Assembly (NCBI RefSeq): GCF_001461035.1
Contig: NZ_LNAM01000112.1
Location: 59,584-123,583, forward strand
Direction: 5' to 3'
Length of the DNA stretch: 64,000 nucleotides
Source: Acetivibrio ethanolgignens
GTDB lineage: Bacteria; Bacillota; Clostridia; Lachnospirales; Lachnospiraceae
Numbering within the stretch: position 1 is the first letter of the stretch; each line of letters starts with the position of its first letter. Position numbers and translations under genes: made by a program. The notes beneath the pieces are model-generated. The model was not told the DNA's origin. It was given only the letters and a program-made list of their open reading frames with translations, and searched no databases. Of this stretch, positions 32,288-41,762 are shown one piece after another.

Positions 32288-34285
32288 ATGCCAAATGAAA
32301 TAGGTTTCAAGAGTTATTGTTGGTCCATCGGTACAACAAGTTATAGAACTGATAATTTCAACATGAGTATAGAATTACAAATGAAGTTGCTACAACAATT
32401 CAGAAATCTTCCGGAAAACAAAGAAAAAATATGGACAGGTAATAATGCTTTTCAAGCGGAGTACTATGAATTCCTTAAAAAGAGTAGCTTTATTAAAGGA
32501 GATGCACCTAGGCCAGATAAAGATGCTAGAGAGAAAACATCTGGATTAAGAGATATAGGGTTGTTGGATGATGAAAGAAATGTTACGGCAGCGGGGAAAG
32601 CATTAATTAATATTTCTGGATCGGAAGATTTTTCTTCTGATAATTTGCTTGAAATACCAAAGGATAGCTTCTTATATTTTAAACAGCTGCTTAAAACTTC
32701 CAATGATGTGGATAGTAATAAGGTTAGACCATTTGTAGTTTTTCTATATATTGTAAGCAAGGTGGAGTATCTTACATACGATGAATTCACATATTTGTTG
32801 CCTTTGTGTGTTAATAAAGAAACCACAGATATGATTATTGAATCAATTAAAGAATCACGAAAAGGAAAAATGAATTATGAAGATATTATTCTCTCTGTAT
32901 TAATGGAAATGGACAATTATAAAACAGCATTGGCTATGTTGCAGGAAGAAGAAATATCAGAAGAATTAATATGCAATATTGGAATTAATCGTAAAAGTGC
33001 AAGGTACGATAAGCCATATTACGATTTATACAGGCTACTGAATATAATTGTTTTCTCAAAAGAAGATGTGACACTAGAGTTCTATGAGGCAACCAAGAAG
33101 CTAACAAATAGTAAGGTTGGAGGTGCCTGGAGGAAATATTTCTTTAATAGTAGTGCAAGAAGTGTAATTTCTAGAATGGGATTATCAGTCTTGAATGATG
33201 TTCCAATATTGAAAGCAGAGTCTACACAAGCATTCAATGAAGAGTTCTTCAAAATTATGCATTTGTTTAAGGCTAAGGCTACATTATCAGATTATTTTGA
33301 TTTAAATAGAAGATATTTTAAGATTACGGATATCGTTTTATTTGAAGATAATAAAGTTAAACTCGATGTTTTGCCAAAATGTTATATTGAAAGTATAGCT
33401 GATAATTTGCTTGATATTGCATATAAAGAAACGAAACTTATTTCAGAAAATGTAAATCTTGAAGACATTCATCCATGCCTAAAGATTGATGCGGATAGCT
33501 TGTATCAGACATTAGGAAAAACATTAGGGAAAAGTATTACAGATAAAGAATCAGCTCGTCAGGTTATTAAGGACGAAAGATATGCTCGTTTTAATAAGCT
33601 AATAGATGAAAAATTTGACAGGGATACACTTATTGCATTATTTACCCATTTTGAGAATAGAGAAGATAATGAGATAAGAAGTTTAGTTACCGACAATGCT
33701 GATATACCGACTATTTTTGAGTATGTACTGGGGATTGCATGGTATATAATAAGTGATAGAAAAGGTGATGTTCTTAAATATATGAACTTGTCACTGGAGG
33801 CGGATTTGTTGCCAAAGACTCATGCAGGCGGTGGAGAAGCAGATATTGTATGGAAGTATGAGAAATCAGAGTGGTATCCTCAACATACTTTATTGCTGGA
33901 AGCAACTCTAGCAGATGGCTCTAATCAAAGAAGAATGGAGATGGAACCAGTATCAAGACATTTAGGGGATTATTGCTTGTTACATCCAGAAGATGAGACA
34001 TATTGTGTTTTTGTAACAACAAACCTAAATATAAATGTCGTATCAGATTTTAGAGCTAGAAGATTTATGCAGTACTACAATGCCGCAGGAACTGATTACA
34101 TAACCGGAATGAAGATATTGCCAATACAGACAACAGAATTAAAAACACTGCTTAGATTTGATGTAAGATACCCTCAAATATATAAGATGTTGGACAAGGC
34201 TTACAATAGTAGCGAAGCTCCAAAGGAATGGTATGAGAATAATATTGTAAGAGAAACCGGATTTTATAATGGGCAGGAGATATAG
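32288..34285 (+). CDS. Type IIS restriction endonuclease, AlwI-like
   Basis: 665 residues from the ATG at 32288 (AAGGAG 8 nt upstream). The N-terminal part ('KSYCWSIGTTSYRTDNFN') and the C-terminal nuclease region ('HAGGGEADIVWKYEKSEW', then 'HTLLLEATLADGSNQRRMEM') look like the AlwI/PleI/N.BstNBI group, which cut or nick outside short asymmetric sites. A Glu/Asp-then-Glu pattern for the active site is visible (GEADIVW, LLLEATL). The recognition site cannot be read from sequence. Together with the double methylase it forms a full type IIS system. Confidence 0.8.
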   Translation: MPNEIGFKSYCWSIGTTSYRTDNFNMSIELQMKLLQQFRNLPENKEKIWTGNNAFQAEYYEFLKKSSFIKGDAPRPDKDAREKTSGLRDIGLLDDERNVTAAGKALINISGSEDFSSDNLLEIPKDSFLYFKQLLKTSNDVDSNKVRPFVVFLYIVSKVEYLTYDEFTYLLPLCVNKETTDMIIESIKESRKGKMNYEDIILSVLMEMDNYKTALAMLQEEEISEELICNIGINRKSARYDKPYYDLYRLLNIIVFSKEDVTLEFYEATKKLTNSKVGGAWRKYFFNSSARSVISRMGLSVLNDVPILKAESTQAFNEEFFKIMHLFKAKATLSDYFDLNRRYFKITDIVLFEDNKVKLDVLPKCYIESIADNLLDIAYKETKLISENVNLEDIHPCLKIDADSLYQTLGKTLGKSITDKESARQVIKDERYARFNKLIDEKFDRDTLIALFTHFENREDNEIRSLVTDNADIPTIFEYVLGIAWYIISDRKGDVLKYMNLSLEADLLPKTHAGGGEADIVWKYEKSEWYPQHTLLLEATLADGSNQRRMEMEPVSRHLGDYCLLHPEDETYCVFVTTNLNINVVSDFRARRFMQYYNAAGTDYITGMKILPIQTTELKTLLRFDVRYPQIYKMLDKAYNSSEAPKEWYENNIVRETGFYNGQEI

Positions 34286-34405
34286 GAATGTATTTATAAG
34301 TTGTATCATTCTTTTATACCTGAATCCGTGAAACTTGTTGACTCAGTTTATGGCTAATGCCTGATAAATACAGGGTGTAACACGGTTTCATTTCCAGTTT
34401 CTGTT

Positions 34406-34422
34406 TTCACCCAATGGGTGAA
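34406..34422. repeat. Palindrome TTCACCCAATGGGTGAA
   Basis: Perfect 17-bp palindrome within the 505-base stretch after the endonuclease. The rest of that stretch holds the IS remnant and a minus-strand fragment. Confidence 0.45.
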
Positions 34423-34512
34423 GATAAAAAACATACAAAATCCTTATATTTCCTATGATTTTAGCACCTCGTGTAGTAAAATATAAGTATCAAATATTTG
34501 AGGTGGACACTT

Positions 34513-34638
34513 ATGAAAAAGCTCGTAATCGAATTTTCCAATGAACGACTAATTACTCCTAGCGGATTATCTCTTGTGGGACAGATTTCTGATCAAATTT
34601 TCATTAAAAAAAGAGAATTGAAATACATAGAGGAATAG
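34513..34638 (+). pseudogene. Transposase N-terminal remnant, IS1380-like
   Basis: 41 residues starting MKKLVIEFSNERLITPSGLS, with AGGTGG upstream. The first 24 residues look like the start of IS1380-family transposases, which are over 400 residues long; the frame then diverges and stops. No catalytic part remains. Confidence 0.55.
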
Positions 34639-34647
34639 AAGCTCACT

Positions 34648-34749
34648 TTACGGACTCCAATCCTCATCCATGGCATCAGCCCATGACTGTAACTCACCAT
34701 TAAGCGCCAGTGCAGCATATTTTATAGGCTCCTCAATGGCAAGGTTCAT
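34648..34749 (-). pseudogene. Short minus-strand coding fragment
   Basis: 33 residues from an ATG at 34749 ('MNLAIEEPIKYAALALNGEL', ends DEDWSP). It reads like the C-terminal end of a protein, with no ribosome binding site. Origin unknown. Confidence 0.25.
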
Positions 34750-34790
34750 GGGGCTTTTGCTATACCGGAATCAGAAAGGACACATTCATC

Positions 34791-35744
34791 ATGATTTTAA
34801 GCGTAAGTCGCAGAACTGATATTCCAAATTATTATGCAGAATGGTTTTTCAATAGAATAAAAGAAGGCTTTGTATATGTGCGGAATCCAATGAATATGCA
34901 TCAGGTCAGCAAGATTGATATATCATCAGATGTGGTTGATTGTATTGTTTTCTGGACCAAAAATCCGGAACCGATGATAAGCAGATTGGACGAACTTGCA
35001 GAATATAAATATTATTTCCAGTTTACATTAACGGGTTATGGGAAAGACATAGAGTGTAATGTCCCACATAAAAAGGATAAAATGATTCCGATATTTCAGG
35101 AATTATCAAAAAGAATTGGAAAGCAAAAGGTTATATGGAGATATGACCCGATTATTTTTACAAAGAAATATACACCGGAATACCATCTAAAAGCATTTGA
35201 ACAAATTGCAATGGCACTTAGAGAATATACAGAGAGGTGTGTTATAAGCTTCGTTGATGTATATGCTAAGAATAAAAGGAATATGAAATTGCTTGACTCA
35301 TATGAAATTGATAAATTAGAGCTATTGGAGTTTGCAAGGAACATAAGTGAAATTGCAAAAAGAAATGGAATGGGAATAGGCAGTTGTGCTGAAAGCATAG
35401 ATTTAGGTGAGTGTGGTATAGAACATAATTGTTGTATCGACAAAGCCCTTATAGAAGAAATAATGAACTGCAAGCTAAAAGCGGGAAAAGATAAAAATCA
35501 ACGGCAGGAATGTGGATGTATAGAAAGTGTAGAGATTGGTACCTATAATACATGCAAAAACGGATGCAAGTATTGTTATGCAAACTATAGTGGAGAAAGT
35601 GTTGCAAGGAATTGCAGAAAATATGATCCGGCGTCACCGATATTGTGTGGAACGATTGACGAAAATGATAAGATAACAGAACGAAAGGTGAGATCTTTAA
35701 AAGAAGAACAGTTGCTTCAACTAAATTTTTGTGATATTATGTAA
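34791..35744 (+). CDS. DUF1848 family protein with C-terminal Cys cluster
   Basis: 317 residues. The start 'MILSVSRRTDIPNYYAEWFF' and 'VVDCIVFWTKNPEPM' are landmarks of DUF1848. The C terminus has many Cys ('CGCIESVEIGTYNTCKNGCK', 'CKYCYANY'), a CxxxCxxC arrangement that could hold an iron-sulfur cluster as in radical SAM enzymes, though at the wrong end of the protein. Function of the family is not known to me. Confidence 0.75.
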   Translation: MILSVSRRTDIPNYYAEWFFNRIKEGFVYVRNPMNMHQVSKIDISSDVVDCIVFWTKNPEPMISRLDELAEYKYYFQFTLTGYGKDIECNVPHKKDKMIPIFQELSKRIGKQKVIWRYDPIIFTKKYTPEYHLKAFEQIAMALREYTERCVISFVDVYAKNKRNMKLLDSYEIDKLELLEFARNISEIAKRNGMGIGSCAESIDLGECGIEHNCCIDKALIEEIMNCKLKAGKDKNQRQECGCIESVEIGTYNTCKNGCKYCYANYSGESVARNCRKYDPASPILCGTIDENDKITERKVRSLKEEQLLQLNFCDIM

Positions 35745-35770
35745 GAAGTAAACTTCAGGAGGTGAACAGA

Positions 35771-35875
35771 ATGGATAGTTGTGATAGTCATGGGCAAAGT
35801 AATAATGGTGGAAATCCTTATGCAGCTGGGACTTTAGCAACGCAGCTGTTCTGTTTGGGTGTGATTGGGCGGTGA
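35771..35875 (+). CDS. Gly/Asn-rich micro-ORF with two Cys
   Basis: 34 residues. Start 'MDSCDSHGQSNNGGNP', end 'TQLFCLGVIGR'. It has a textbook AGGAGGTG site 7 bp upstream and begins 26 bp after the DUF1848 stop, so it is probably co-transcribed. It could be a small secreted or modified peptide. The remaining bases to 36050 contain no riboswitch that I can recognise. Confidence 0.5.
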   Translation: MDSCDSHGQSNNGGNPYAAGTLATQLFCLGVIGR

Positions 35876-36050
35876 GGCAGCTTTAAAGCCGCTTCTCCAT
35901 ATAGCAGATAAGGTTTTCCATCGTATGTCATGATCTAATATTGCAGCAAAAGGCTCGTATGTTTGAAAATGCATAGGATGGATTTTTTATGCCCTTTTTT
36001 CGATGTATGAGCGAGAAATATCGAAGGACATTGCTGGAAGGAGGAAAACC

Positions 36051-37427
36051 ATGAAAGAAAGCTATGTACAGGAAATTATAGATTTAATCCGGAGGGAAAG
36101 AAGAGAAGAGGAGCTTTTAAAGCAGCTGGAAAGGTACCATGAAAATGATATTGCAGAGGCACTAGAGCTTTTGACAGGGGAAGAGAGGAAAAGGCTGTAC
36201 CGGATTCTTGGGCCGGAGCGTATTTCAGAGATATTTTCCTATTTGGATGATGCCAGTAGCTATCTTGAAGAAATGGAACTGGCAAATGCGACAGAGATTA
36301 TCGGAAATATGGATTCTGATGATGCGGTGGATGTTTTAGAAAATATGGATGAGGAAGTCCAGAAGAAAATCGTCAGCCTGCTAAATGCAGAAAGCAGTCG
36401 GGATATTAAGCTGATTCGCTCTTATGATGAGGATGAGATTGGAAGCAAAATGACGACCAATTACATTGAGATAAAAAAAGGACTAAATGTGAAGCAGGCC
36501 ATGAAGGAGCTGATTTCGCAGGCGGAAGACAATGACAACATCTATACGGTATATGTTTGTAATGAGGATGGCTCTTTCTATGGGGCACTGGATTTAAAGG
36601 ATTTGATTACAGCCAGAGAGCATGCGGATTTACAAGCTCTTATCAGCAATGCCTATCCTTTTGTGCGTGATCATGAAAAGGTAGCAGACTGTCTGGAAAA
36701 AATTAAGGGATATGCAGAGGATTCCATTCCGGTATTAAATGAAAAGAATCAGATTTTGGGAGTTATTACATCCCAGGACATTATCGAAGTGGTTGATGAT
36801 GAGCTGGGTGACGATTATGCAAAGCTGGCGGGCTTGACTGCAGAGGAGGATCTGAATGAAAATCTTTTTGAAAGCATGAAAAAAAGGCTGCCCTGGCTGA
36901 TAGTCCTCTTAGCCTTGGGGATTGGCGTATCCTCTGTTGTAGGTATTTTTGAACAGGTGGTAGCACAGATTGCTATTATTGTATGCTTTCAATCACTGAT
37001 TTTAGATATGGCGGGCAATGTAGGAACCCAGTCTCTGGCTGTAACTATACGAGTGCTGATGGATGGACATTTAAAGACCTCACAAAAGCTACAGCTGGTA
37101 CTTAAGGAGATGCGGGTGGGCCTTTGCAATGGATTGGTGCTTGGCGTTCTATCCTTTGCATTTATTGGAATATATATCTGGCAGATGAAAAACTATGATG
37201 TATTTTTTGCCTTTACAGTATCCTTATGTGTGGGTGTTGCTTTAATGGCGGCTATGGTAATTTCAAGTATGATAGGAACCATTGTACCTATGTTTTTTCA
37301 CAGAATCCATATTGATCCGGCTGTCGCATCGGGGCCGTTGATTACGACGATTAACGATTTGGTGGCTGTAATTTCCTATTATGGATTGGCGTGGGGATTG
37401 CTGATAAAGGTGCTCCATGTGGTGTAA
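36051..37427 (+). CDS. mgtE: Magnesium transporter MgtE
   Basis: 458 residues from the ATG at 36051 (GGAAGGAGG upstream); an in-frame ATG at 36003 lacks such a site. Cytoplasmic N-domain of Glu-rich helices (about 1-130), CBS pair (about 130-255), then five membrane helices with 'DMAGNVGTQSLAVTIR' and 'DPAVASGPLITTINDL', the pore-forming signatures of MgtE. Mg2+ channel gated by Mg2+ binding to the N and CBS domains. Confidence 0.95.
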   Translation: MKESYVQEIIDLIRRERREEELLKQLERYHENDIAEALELLTGEERKRLYRILGPERISEIFSYLDDASSYLEEMELANATEIIGNMDSDDAVDVLENMDEEVQKKIVSLLNAESSRDIKLIRSYDEDEIGSKMTTNYIEIKKGLNVKQAMKELISQAEDNDNIYTVYVCNEDGSFYGALDLKDLITAREHADLQALISNAYPFVRDHEKVADCLEKIKGYAEDSIPVLNEKNQILGVITSQDIIEVVDDELGDDYAKLAGLTAEEDLNENLFESMKKRLPWLIVLLALGIGVSSVVGIFEQVVAQIAIIVCFQSLILDMAGNVGTQSLAVTIRVLMDGHLKTSQKLQLVLKEMRVGLCNGLVLGVLSFAFIGIYIWQMKNYDVFFAFTVSLCVGVALMAAMVISSMIGTIVPMFFHRIHIDPAVASGPLITTINDLVAVISYYGLAWGLLIKVLHVV

Positions 37428-37516
37428 ATTATAGTTGAAGAAAACTGCCAATAGTGGCATAATAAGGTATAAGCAAAGGCAAAGCGTAAAACGTAATTTT
37501 CGGCGGAGGACACTGC

Positions 37517-38947
37517 ATGACCGTTAGTATTTTATTTGTTGCTGCAGTGATTTTTCTGAGCGTTTTAGCAAATAAGCTTTCAAATAAATTTGGTATGCCA
37601 ACACTTATTTTGTTTATGTTCATTGGTATGCTGTTTGGAAGCGACGGCATTTTTAAAATTCATTTTGATAATTTTGAGCTGACGGAAACAGTCTGTTCGA
37701 TGGCTTTAGTATTCATCATGTTTTATGGCGGCTTTAACCTGAAATGGAAGCTGGCAAGACCGATTGCAGTACAGGCAGTCCTTCTGTCTACTGTCGGCGT
37801 TGCTGTTACAGCTGGTGTTACGACCGTTTTGTGCCGGGGATTTTTAGATATGTCATGGATAGAGAGCTTTTTAATTGGTGCTGTATTATCCTCAACAGAT
37901 GCTGCCAGCGTATTTTCTATTTTACGACAGAAAAAGCTGAATCTTCGGGATGGGACGGCCTCTCTTCTGGAGATGGAGAGTGGAAGTAATGACCCGATGT
38001 CCTATATGCTTACGGTAATTGCCATTGGGATGATGGGAGCCAGAAGCAGTGAAAATATACTTTTGAGTATTTATTTTATGGGAATTATCGTAGGAAACAG
38101 CCGAATTAAAAATAAAGAAATTTTGATTCCCTTTTTTGATGGAGTTACCAGTCTGGCACAGATTTTGATTTTCTTCCTGCTGGGACTTTTGACCTTTCCG
38201 CACAAAATGCCTGAAATTATGCTTGCAGCATTAGCAGTAGCCGTGTTTATTACCCTGGTTGCCAGACCGGTGGCGGTGTTTTTACTGCTGCTTCCGTTCC
38301 AGTGCAGTATCCGGCAGTGTCTTTTGGTATCCTTTGCGGGACTGCGAGGTGCTGCATCTTCTGTATTTGCGATTATGGTAGTAGCAAGCGGAGCCAGTAT
38401 TTCCTACGACCTGTTTCATATTGTATTTATGGTATCTCTGTTTTCTGTTGCGATTCAGGGGACACTGCTTCCGACCATAGCCAGAAAACTATCGATGGTG
38501 GATAATCAGACAGATGTAAGGAAAACCTTTAACGATTATCAGGAGGAATCAGCTATTACCTTAATGCGGATGCACATTCCAAAGGGACATAGCTGGGAGA
38601 ATAAGCTTATCAGGGAAATTCATGTACCGACAGGCTCTCTCGCAATTATGCTGAAGCGGGGGAAGGAAACGATTATTACAAAAGGTGATACACGGATTCA
38701 CACAGGAGATGATGTGATTTTAAGTGTGCCAGCCTATGAGGCAGCAGAGCATGAAAGGCTGGAGGAAATCGTAATCGGCAAAAAGCATAATTGGTGTGAT
38801 AAGACTATTGCCGAGCTTGAGCTTCCGCCAAAGGAGCTGATTGCCTTGATTTTGAGAGAGAATGACAATATAATACCAGATGGAAAAACACGAATTCAGG
38901 AGGGAGATATTGTAGTCAAAACCCTGCTTGAAGACAAAAAAGTATAA
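37517..38947 (+). CDS. K+/H+ (or Na+/H+) antiporter, CvrA/NhaP2 type
   Basis: 476 residues. Twelve or so helices of the CPA1 exchanger fold ('FLIGAVLSSTDAASVFSIL' with the ion-binding Asp, then 'LEMESGSNDPMSYML'), and a cytoplasmic RCK/TrkA-C domain at about 380-470 ('IHTGDDVILSVPA', 'IQEGDIVVKTL'). Exports K+ or Na+ for volume and pH control. GGCGGAGG site before the start. Confidence 0.9.
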   Translation: MTVSILFVAAVIFLSVLANKLSNKFGMPTLILFMFIGMLFGSDGIFKIHFDNFELTETVCSMALVFIMFYGGFNLKWKLARPIAVQAVLLSTVGVAVTAGVTTVLCRGFLDMSWIESFLIGAVLSSTDAASVFSILRQKKLNLRDGTASLLEMESGSNDPMSYMLTVIAIGMMGARSSENILLSIYFMGIIVGNSRIKNKEILIPFFDGVTSLAQILIFFLLGLLTFPHKMPEIMLAALAVAVFITLVARPVAVFLLLLPFQCSIRQCLLVSFAGLRGAASSVFAIMVVASGASISYDLFHIVFMVSLFSVAIQGTLLPTIARKLSMVDNQTDVRKTFNDYQEESAITLMRMHIPKGHSWENKLIREIHVPTGSLAIMLKRGKETIITKGDTRIHTGDDVILSVPAYEAAEHERLEEIVIGKKHNWCDKTIAELELPPKELIALILRENDNIIPDGKTRIQEGDIVVKTLLEDKKV

Positions 38948-38975
38948 AGAACAATGTACAAAGGAGGATGCTATT

Positions 38976-39797
38976 ATGTTTGAATTTACCGATGATTGTA
39001 TCATAGGAATTGAGCAGTTGGATGATGAGCACAGATATTTATTTGAGCTTTTGAATAAAGGAATGGATATGGTGCAGAATAATTATCTGAGTGACCAGTA
39101 TGAGGATTTGAGAAACCTGATGATGGAGCTGGAGGATTATGCGGAGCGGCATTTTGCAGATGAAGAAGCTTATATGGAGCAGATTCGTGACCCGGAGCTG
39201 ATTTTACAGCGTTCTCAGCACATGATTTTCCGAGAGAAAATCCGTGGCTGGTCCTTTGAAAATATTGATGATGAAAAAAATCAGCAAAGAGTGCTGGAGG
39301 AGCTTTTAAACTTTTTGGCAAAATGGCTTTATCACCACATTATTGCCAGTGACACAATGATTGGGAAGCTGCCGCCGTTAGAGGAGTGGATGCTTAAGGA
39401 AAATCCATGTGAATTTACCGAGGAATACCGAACCGGAATTGAGCTGGTGGATAAGGAGCATGAAGAATTGTTCCGCATTATAGATGAGGTAAACCAGCTG
39501 GTTCGGGAACAGGTGGATAAAAGTGATATTCCGCGGATTATGGAGATTCTCCATCAGCTGGAGAAATACACCAGATTTCATTTTCAGGATGAAGAGGAAT
39601 ATATGGAGAGCATACAGTATGATGGTCTGACAGCACAGAAGCGGGCCCATGCAGCCTTTATTGAAAAGCTTGCAGGAATAACTGCGGAAAAGATTGAGGA
39701 AAAGCCACAGGAATATATGGAAAGCCTGATAGAGTTTTTATTAGGCTGGCTGATTCAGCATATTCTGCATGTGGATAAGAAAATTCCATTAAAATAG
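38976..39797 (+). CDS. Tandem bacteriohemerythrin
   Basis: 273 residues from the ATG at 38976 (AAAGGAGG). Two full hemerythrin domains (about 1-135 and 140-273). Each has the di-iron ligands: first H in DDEHR, HFADEE, 'QHMIF', 'YHHIIASD'; second 'DKEHEELF', 'HFQDEEEYM', 'AHAAFIE', 'QHILHVD'. Binds O2 or NO at a non-heme di-iron centre; likely an oxygen or iron handling protein in an anaerobe. Most homologues have one domain. Confidence 0.92.
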   Translation: MFEFTDDCIIGIEQLDDEHRYLFELLNKGMDMVQNNYLSDQYEDLRNLMMELEDYAERHFADEEAYMEQIRDPELILQRSQHMIFREKIRGWSFENIDDEKNQQRVLEELLNFLAKWLYHHIIASDTMIGKLPPLEEWMLKENPCEFTEEYRTGIELVDKEHEELFRIIDEVNQLVREQVDKSDIPRIMEILHQLEKYTRFHFQDEEEYMESIQYDGLTAQKRAHAAFIEKLAGITAEKIEEKPQEYMESLIEFLLGWLIQHILHVDKKIPLK

Positions 39798-39821
39798 CTG
39801 ACTTAAAAAGGAGGACAAGCA

Positions 39822-41048
39822 ATGGAATCCAGAGATATTTTACAGGAAGCAAAGGAACTAGAGGAAATACTGGTGAGAAACCGCCGGTTTCTGCATACGC
39901 ATGCGGAGACAGGCTTTGATTTAAGAGATACAAAGGAGTATGTAAAGCAGGAGCTTATAAGACTGGGCTATGAGCCAAAGGACTGCGGAAGGGCAGGGCT
40001 TGTAGCCACGATTGGTGGAAAACAGCCAGGAAAGGTATTTTTGCTTCGGGCGGATATGGACGCTTTACCAATTAAGGAGGAAGCTGAAGTGGATTTTTCG
40101 TCGGAAACAGAGAATATGCATGCCTGTGGACACGATATGCATACGGCTATGCTTTTGGGAGCGGCTGCTATTTTAAAGAAGCATGAGGAGGAAATGAAGG
40201 GAACGGTAAAGCTTATGTTCCAGCCGGCAGAGGAGATTTTTGAAGGCTCAAAGGATATGCTTAAGAATGGGCTTCTGGAAAATCCGAAGGTGGACGCAGC
40301 AATGATGATTCATGTTATGGCAGGGATGCCGTTTCCAGCAGGCACAGTCATTGTCTCTAATCCTGGTGTTAGTGCTCCGGCAGCTGATTATTTTGAAATC
40401 AAGGTGCAGGGAAAGGGCTGCCACGGCTCTATGCCAAATACCGGTGTTGACCCTTTGAATGCTGCGGCTCACATTTTGCTGGCTATTCAGGAGATACAGA
40501 CCAGAGAGCTGGCTATCAGTGAGTCGGCAGTTGTGACAATTGGAACGATGCATGGAGGTGTTGCAGCTAATGTAATTCCGGATACCGTAACGATGGGTGG
40601 AAGTATCCGTACCTATGATGAGGAAACCAGAAGCTTTTTAAAGAAACGTCTGACAGAGGTAGCCGGGGGAACAGCACAGGTATTCCGGGCAAAGGCAGAG
40701 GTAAGCTTTGGAAATGGCTGCCCTACTTTGGTAAATGATAAGGAGCTGGCGGAGGCCGGACTTAGGTATGCGAAGGAGCTTTTGGGAGAGCAGAAGGCAT
40801 TCTCAGCGGCACAGCTGAGTGCAATGGATAGCTCGGGAAAGGCTTCTAAGAGCGGTGGCTCGGAGGATTTTGCCTATGTAAGCCAGGAGGTGCCGTCCAT
40901 TATGTTTGCTTTGGCAGCAGGACAGCCGGAAAAGGGCTATCCTTATCCGCAGCATCATCCGAAGGTGAAATTTGATGAAGAGGCACTGGTGTATGGTGCA
41001 GCCCTTCATGCTAATATGGCCCTCAGATGGCTGGCAGAGCAGGAGTAG
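39822..41048 (+). CDS. M20 family amidohydrolase
   Basis: 408 residues. Metal site: 'LLRADMDALPI', 'HACGHDMHTAMLLGAA', 'FQPAEEIFEG', 'GGSEDFAYVSQ'. Dimerisation domain is inserted at about 185-300. Members cleave N-acyl amino acids, hippurate, indole-acetyl amino acids or N-acetyl-diaminopimelate. The substrate is not predicted. Confidence 0.93.
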   Translation: MESRDILQEAKELEEILVRNRRFLHTHAETGFDLRDTKEYVKQELIRLGYEPKDCGRAGLVATIGGKQPGKVFLLRADMDALPIKEEAEVDFSSETENMHACGHDMHTAMLLGAAAILKKHEEEMKGTVKLMFQPAEEIFEGSKDMLKNGLLENPKVDAAMMIHVMAGMPFPAGTVIVSNPGVSAPAADYFEIKVQGKGCHGSMPNTGVDPLNAAAHILLAIQEIQTRELAISESAVVTIGTMHGGVAANVIPDTVTMGGSIRTYDEETRSFLKKRLTEVAGGTAQVFRAKAEVSFGNGCPTLVNDKELAEAGLRYAKELLGEQKAFSAAQLSAMDSSGKASKSGGSEDFAYVSQEVPSIMFALAAGQPEKGYPYPQHHPKVKFDEEALVYGAALHANMALRWLAEQE

Positions 41049-41061
41049 GAAGGAATAAAAA

Positions 41062-41736
41062 ATGTACAAGCTGTTTTTGGTGGAGGATGATGCTACTATT
41101 ACGGGAGCTCTGGAGCGTCAGCTTTCAAAATGGGGCTATGAAGTTGTGGTGGCAGAGGATTTTGACCGGGTATTGGAGGAATTTCAAAGAGAACAGCCGG
41201 AACTGGTGCTTTTGGATATTACGCTGCCGCATTTCAATGGTTTCTACTGGTGTCAGGAGATACGTAAAATCAGTACGGTGCCGATTATTTTTATTTCCTC
41301 GGCAGACAGTGATTTAAACCTGATTATGGCGATTAATCAGGGAGCCGATGATTTTGTAGCAAAGCCCTTTTCTGTGGAGGTGCTCTTGGCAAAGCTGCAG
41401 GCGGTGCTTCGCAGAAGCTATGGGATTAAGAGTGAAGTACGCAGGCTTCGAGCAGGTGAAGCAGTATTCTGTCCTGAGGAGGGATACGTTTCCTGTGGGG
41501 AAAAGAGGCTTTTGCTTTCTGGAAATGAGTATAAGATATTTAAAATTCTAATGGAGCGGGCTGGTACAGTAGTAGAACGAAATGAAATCATAGAAAGACT
41601 TTGGGAATCAGAGCAGTTTATTGATGACAATACCCTTACAGTAAATATTGCACGGCTTCGGAAAAAGCTGGAGGAGATTGGCCTTAATGATTTTATTATA
41701 ACAAAAAAGGGAATTGGCTATCAGATTCAGGGATAG
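41062..41736 (+). CDS. Response regulator, OmpR/BceR type
   Basis: 224 residues. Receiver domain with 'LVEDDATI', phospho-acceptor Asp in 'LVLLDITLPHFNGF', 'FISSADSD', 'FVAKPF'; C-terminal winged helix. Paired with the histidine kinase and the ABC genes downstream in the order of the B. subtilis bceRSAB locus. It should bind TNACA-N4-TGTNA sites, and one lies before the ABC genes. Confidence 0.93.
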   Translation: MYKLFLVEDDATITGALERQLSKWGYEVVVAEDFDRVLEEFQREQPELVLLDITLPHFNGFYWCQEIRKISTVPIIFISSADSDLNLIMAINQGADDFVAKPFSVEVLLAKLQAVLRRSYGIKSEVRRLRAGEAVFCPEEGYVSCGEKRLLLSGNEYKIFKILMERAGTVVERNEIIERLWESEQFIDDNTLTVNIARLRKKLEEIGLNDFIITKKGIGYQIQG

Positions 41737-41762
41737 TCTCTGGCAGGAAATGAGGCAGATAG

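Noticed and set aside
35876..36050. M-box or other Mg2+ riboswitch before mgtE
   Set aside because: GGTGAGGC is present by chance, but the remaining M-box landmarks and the paired stems are not visible.
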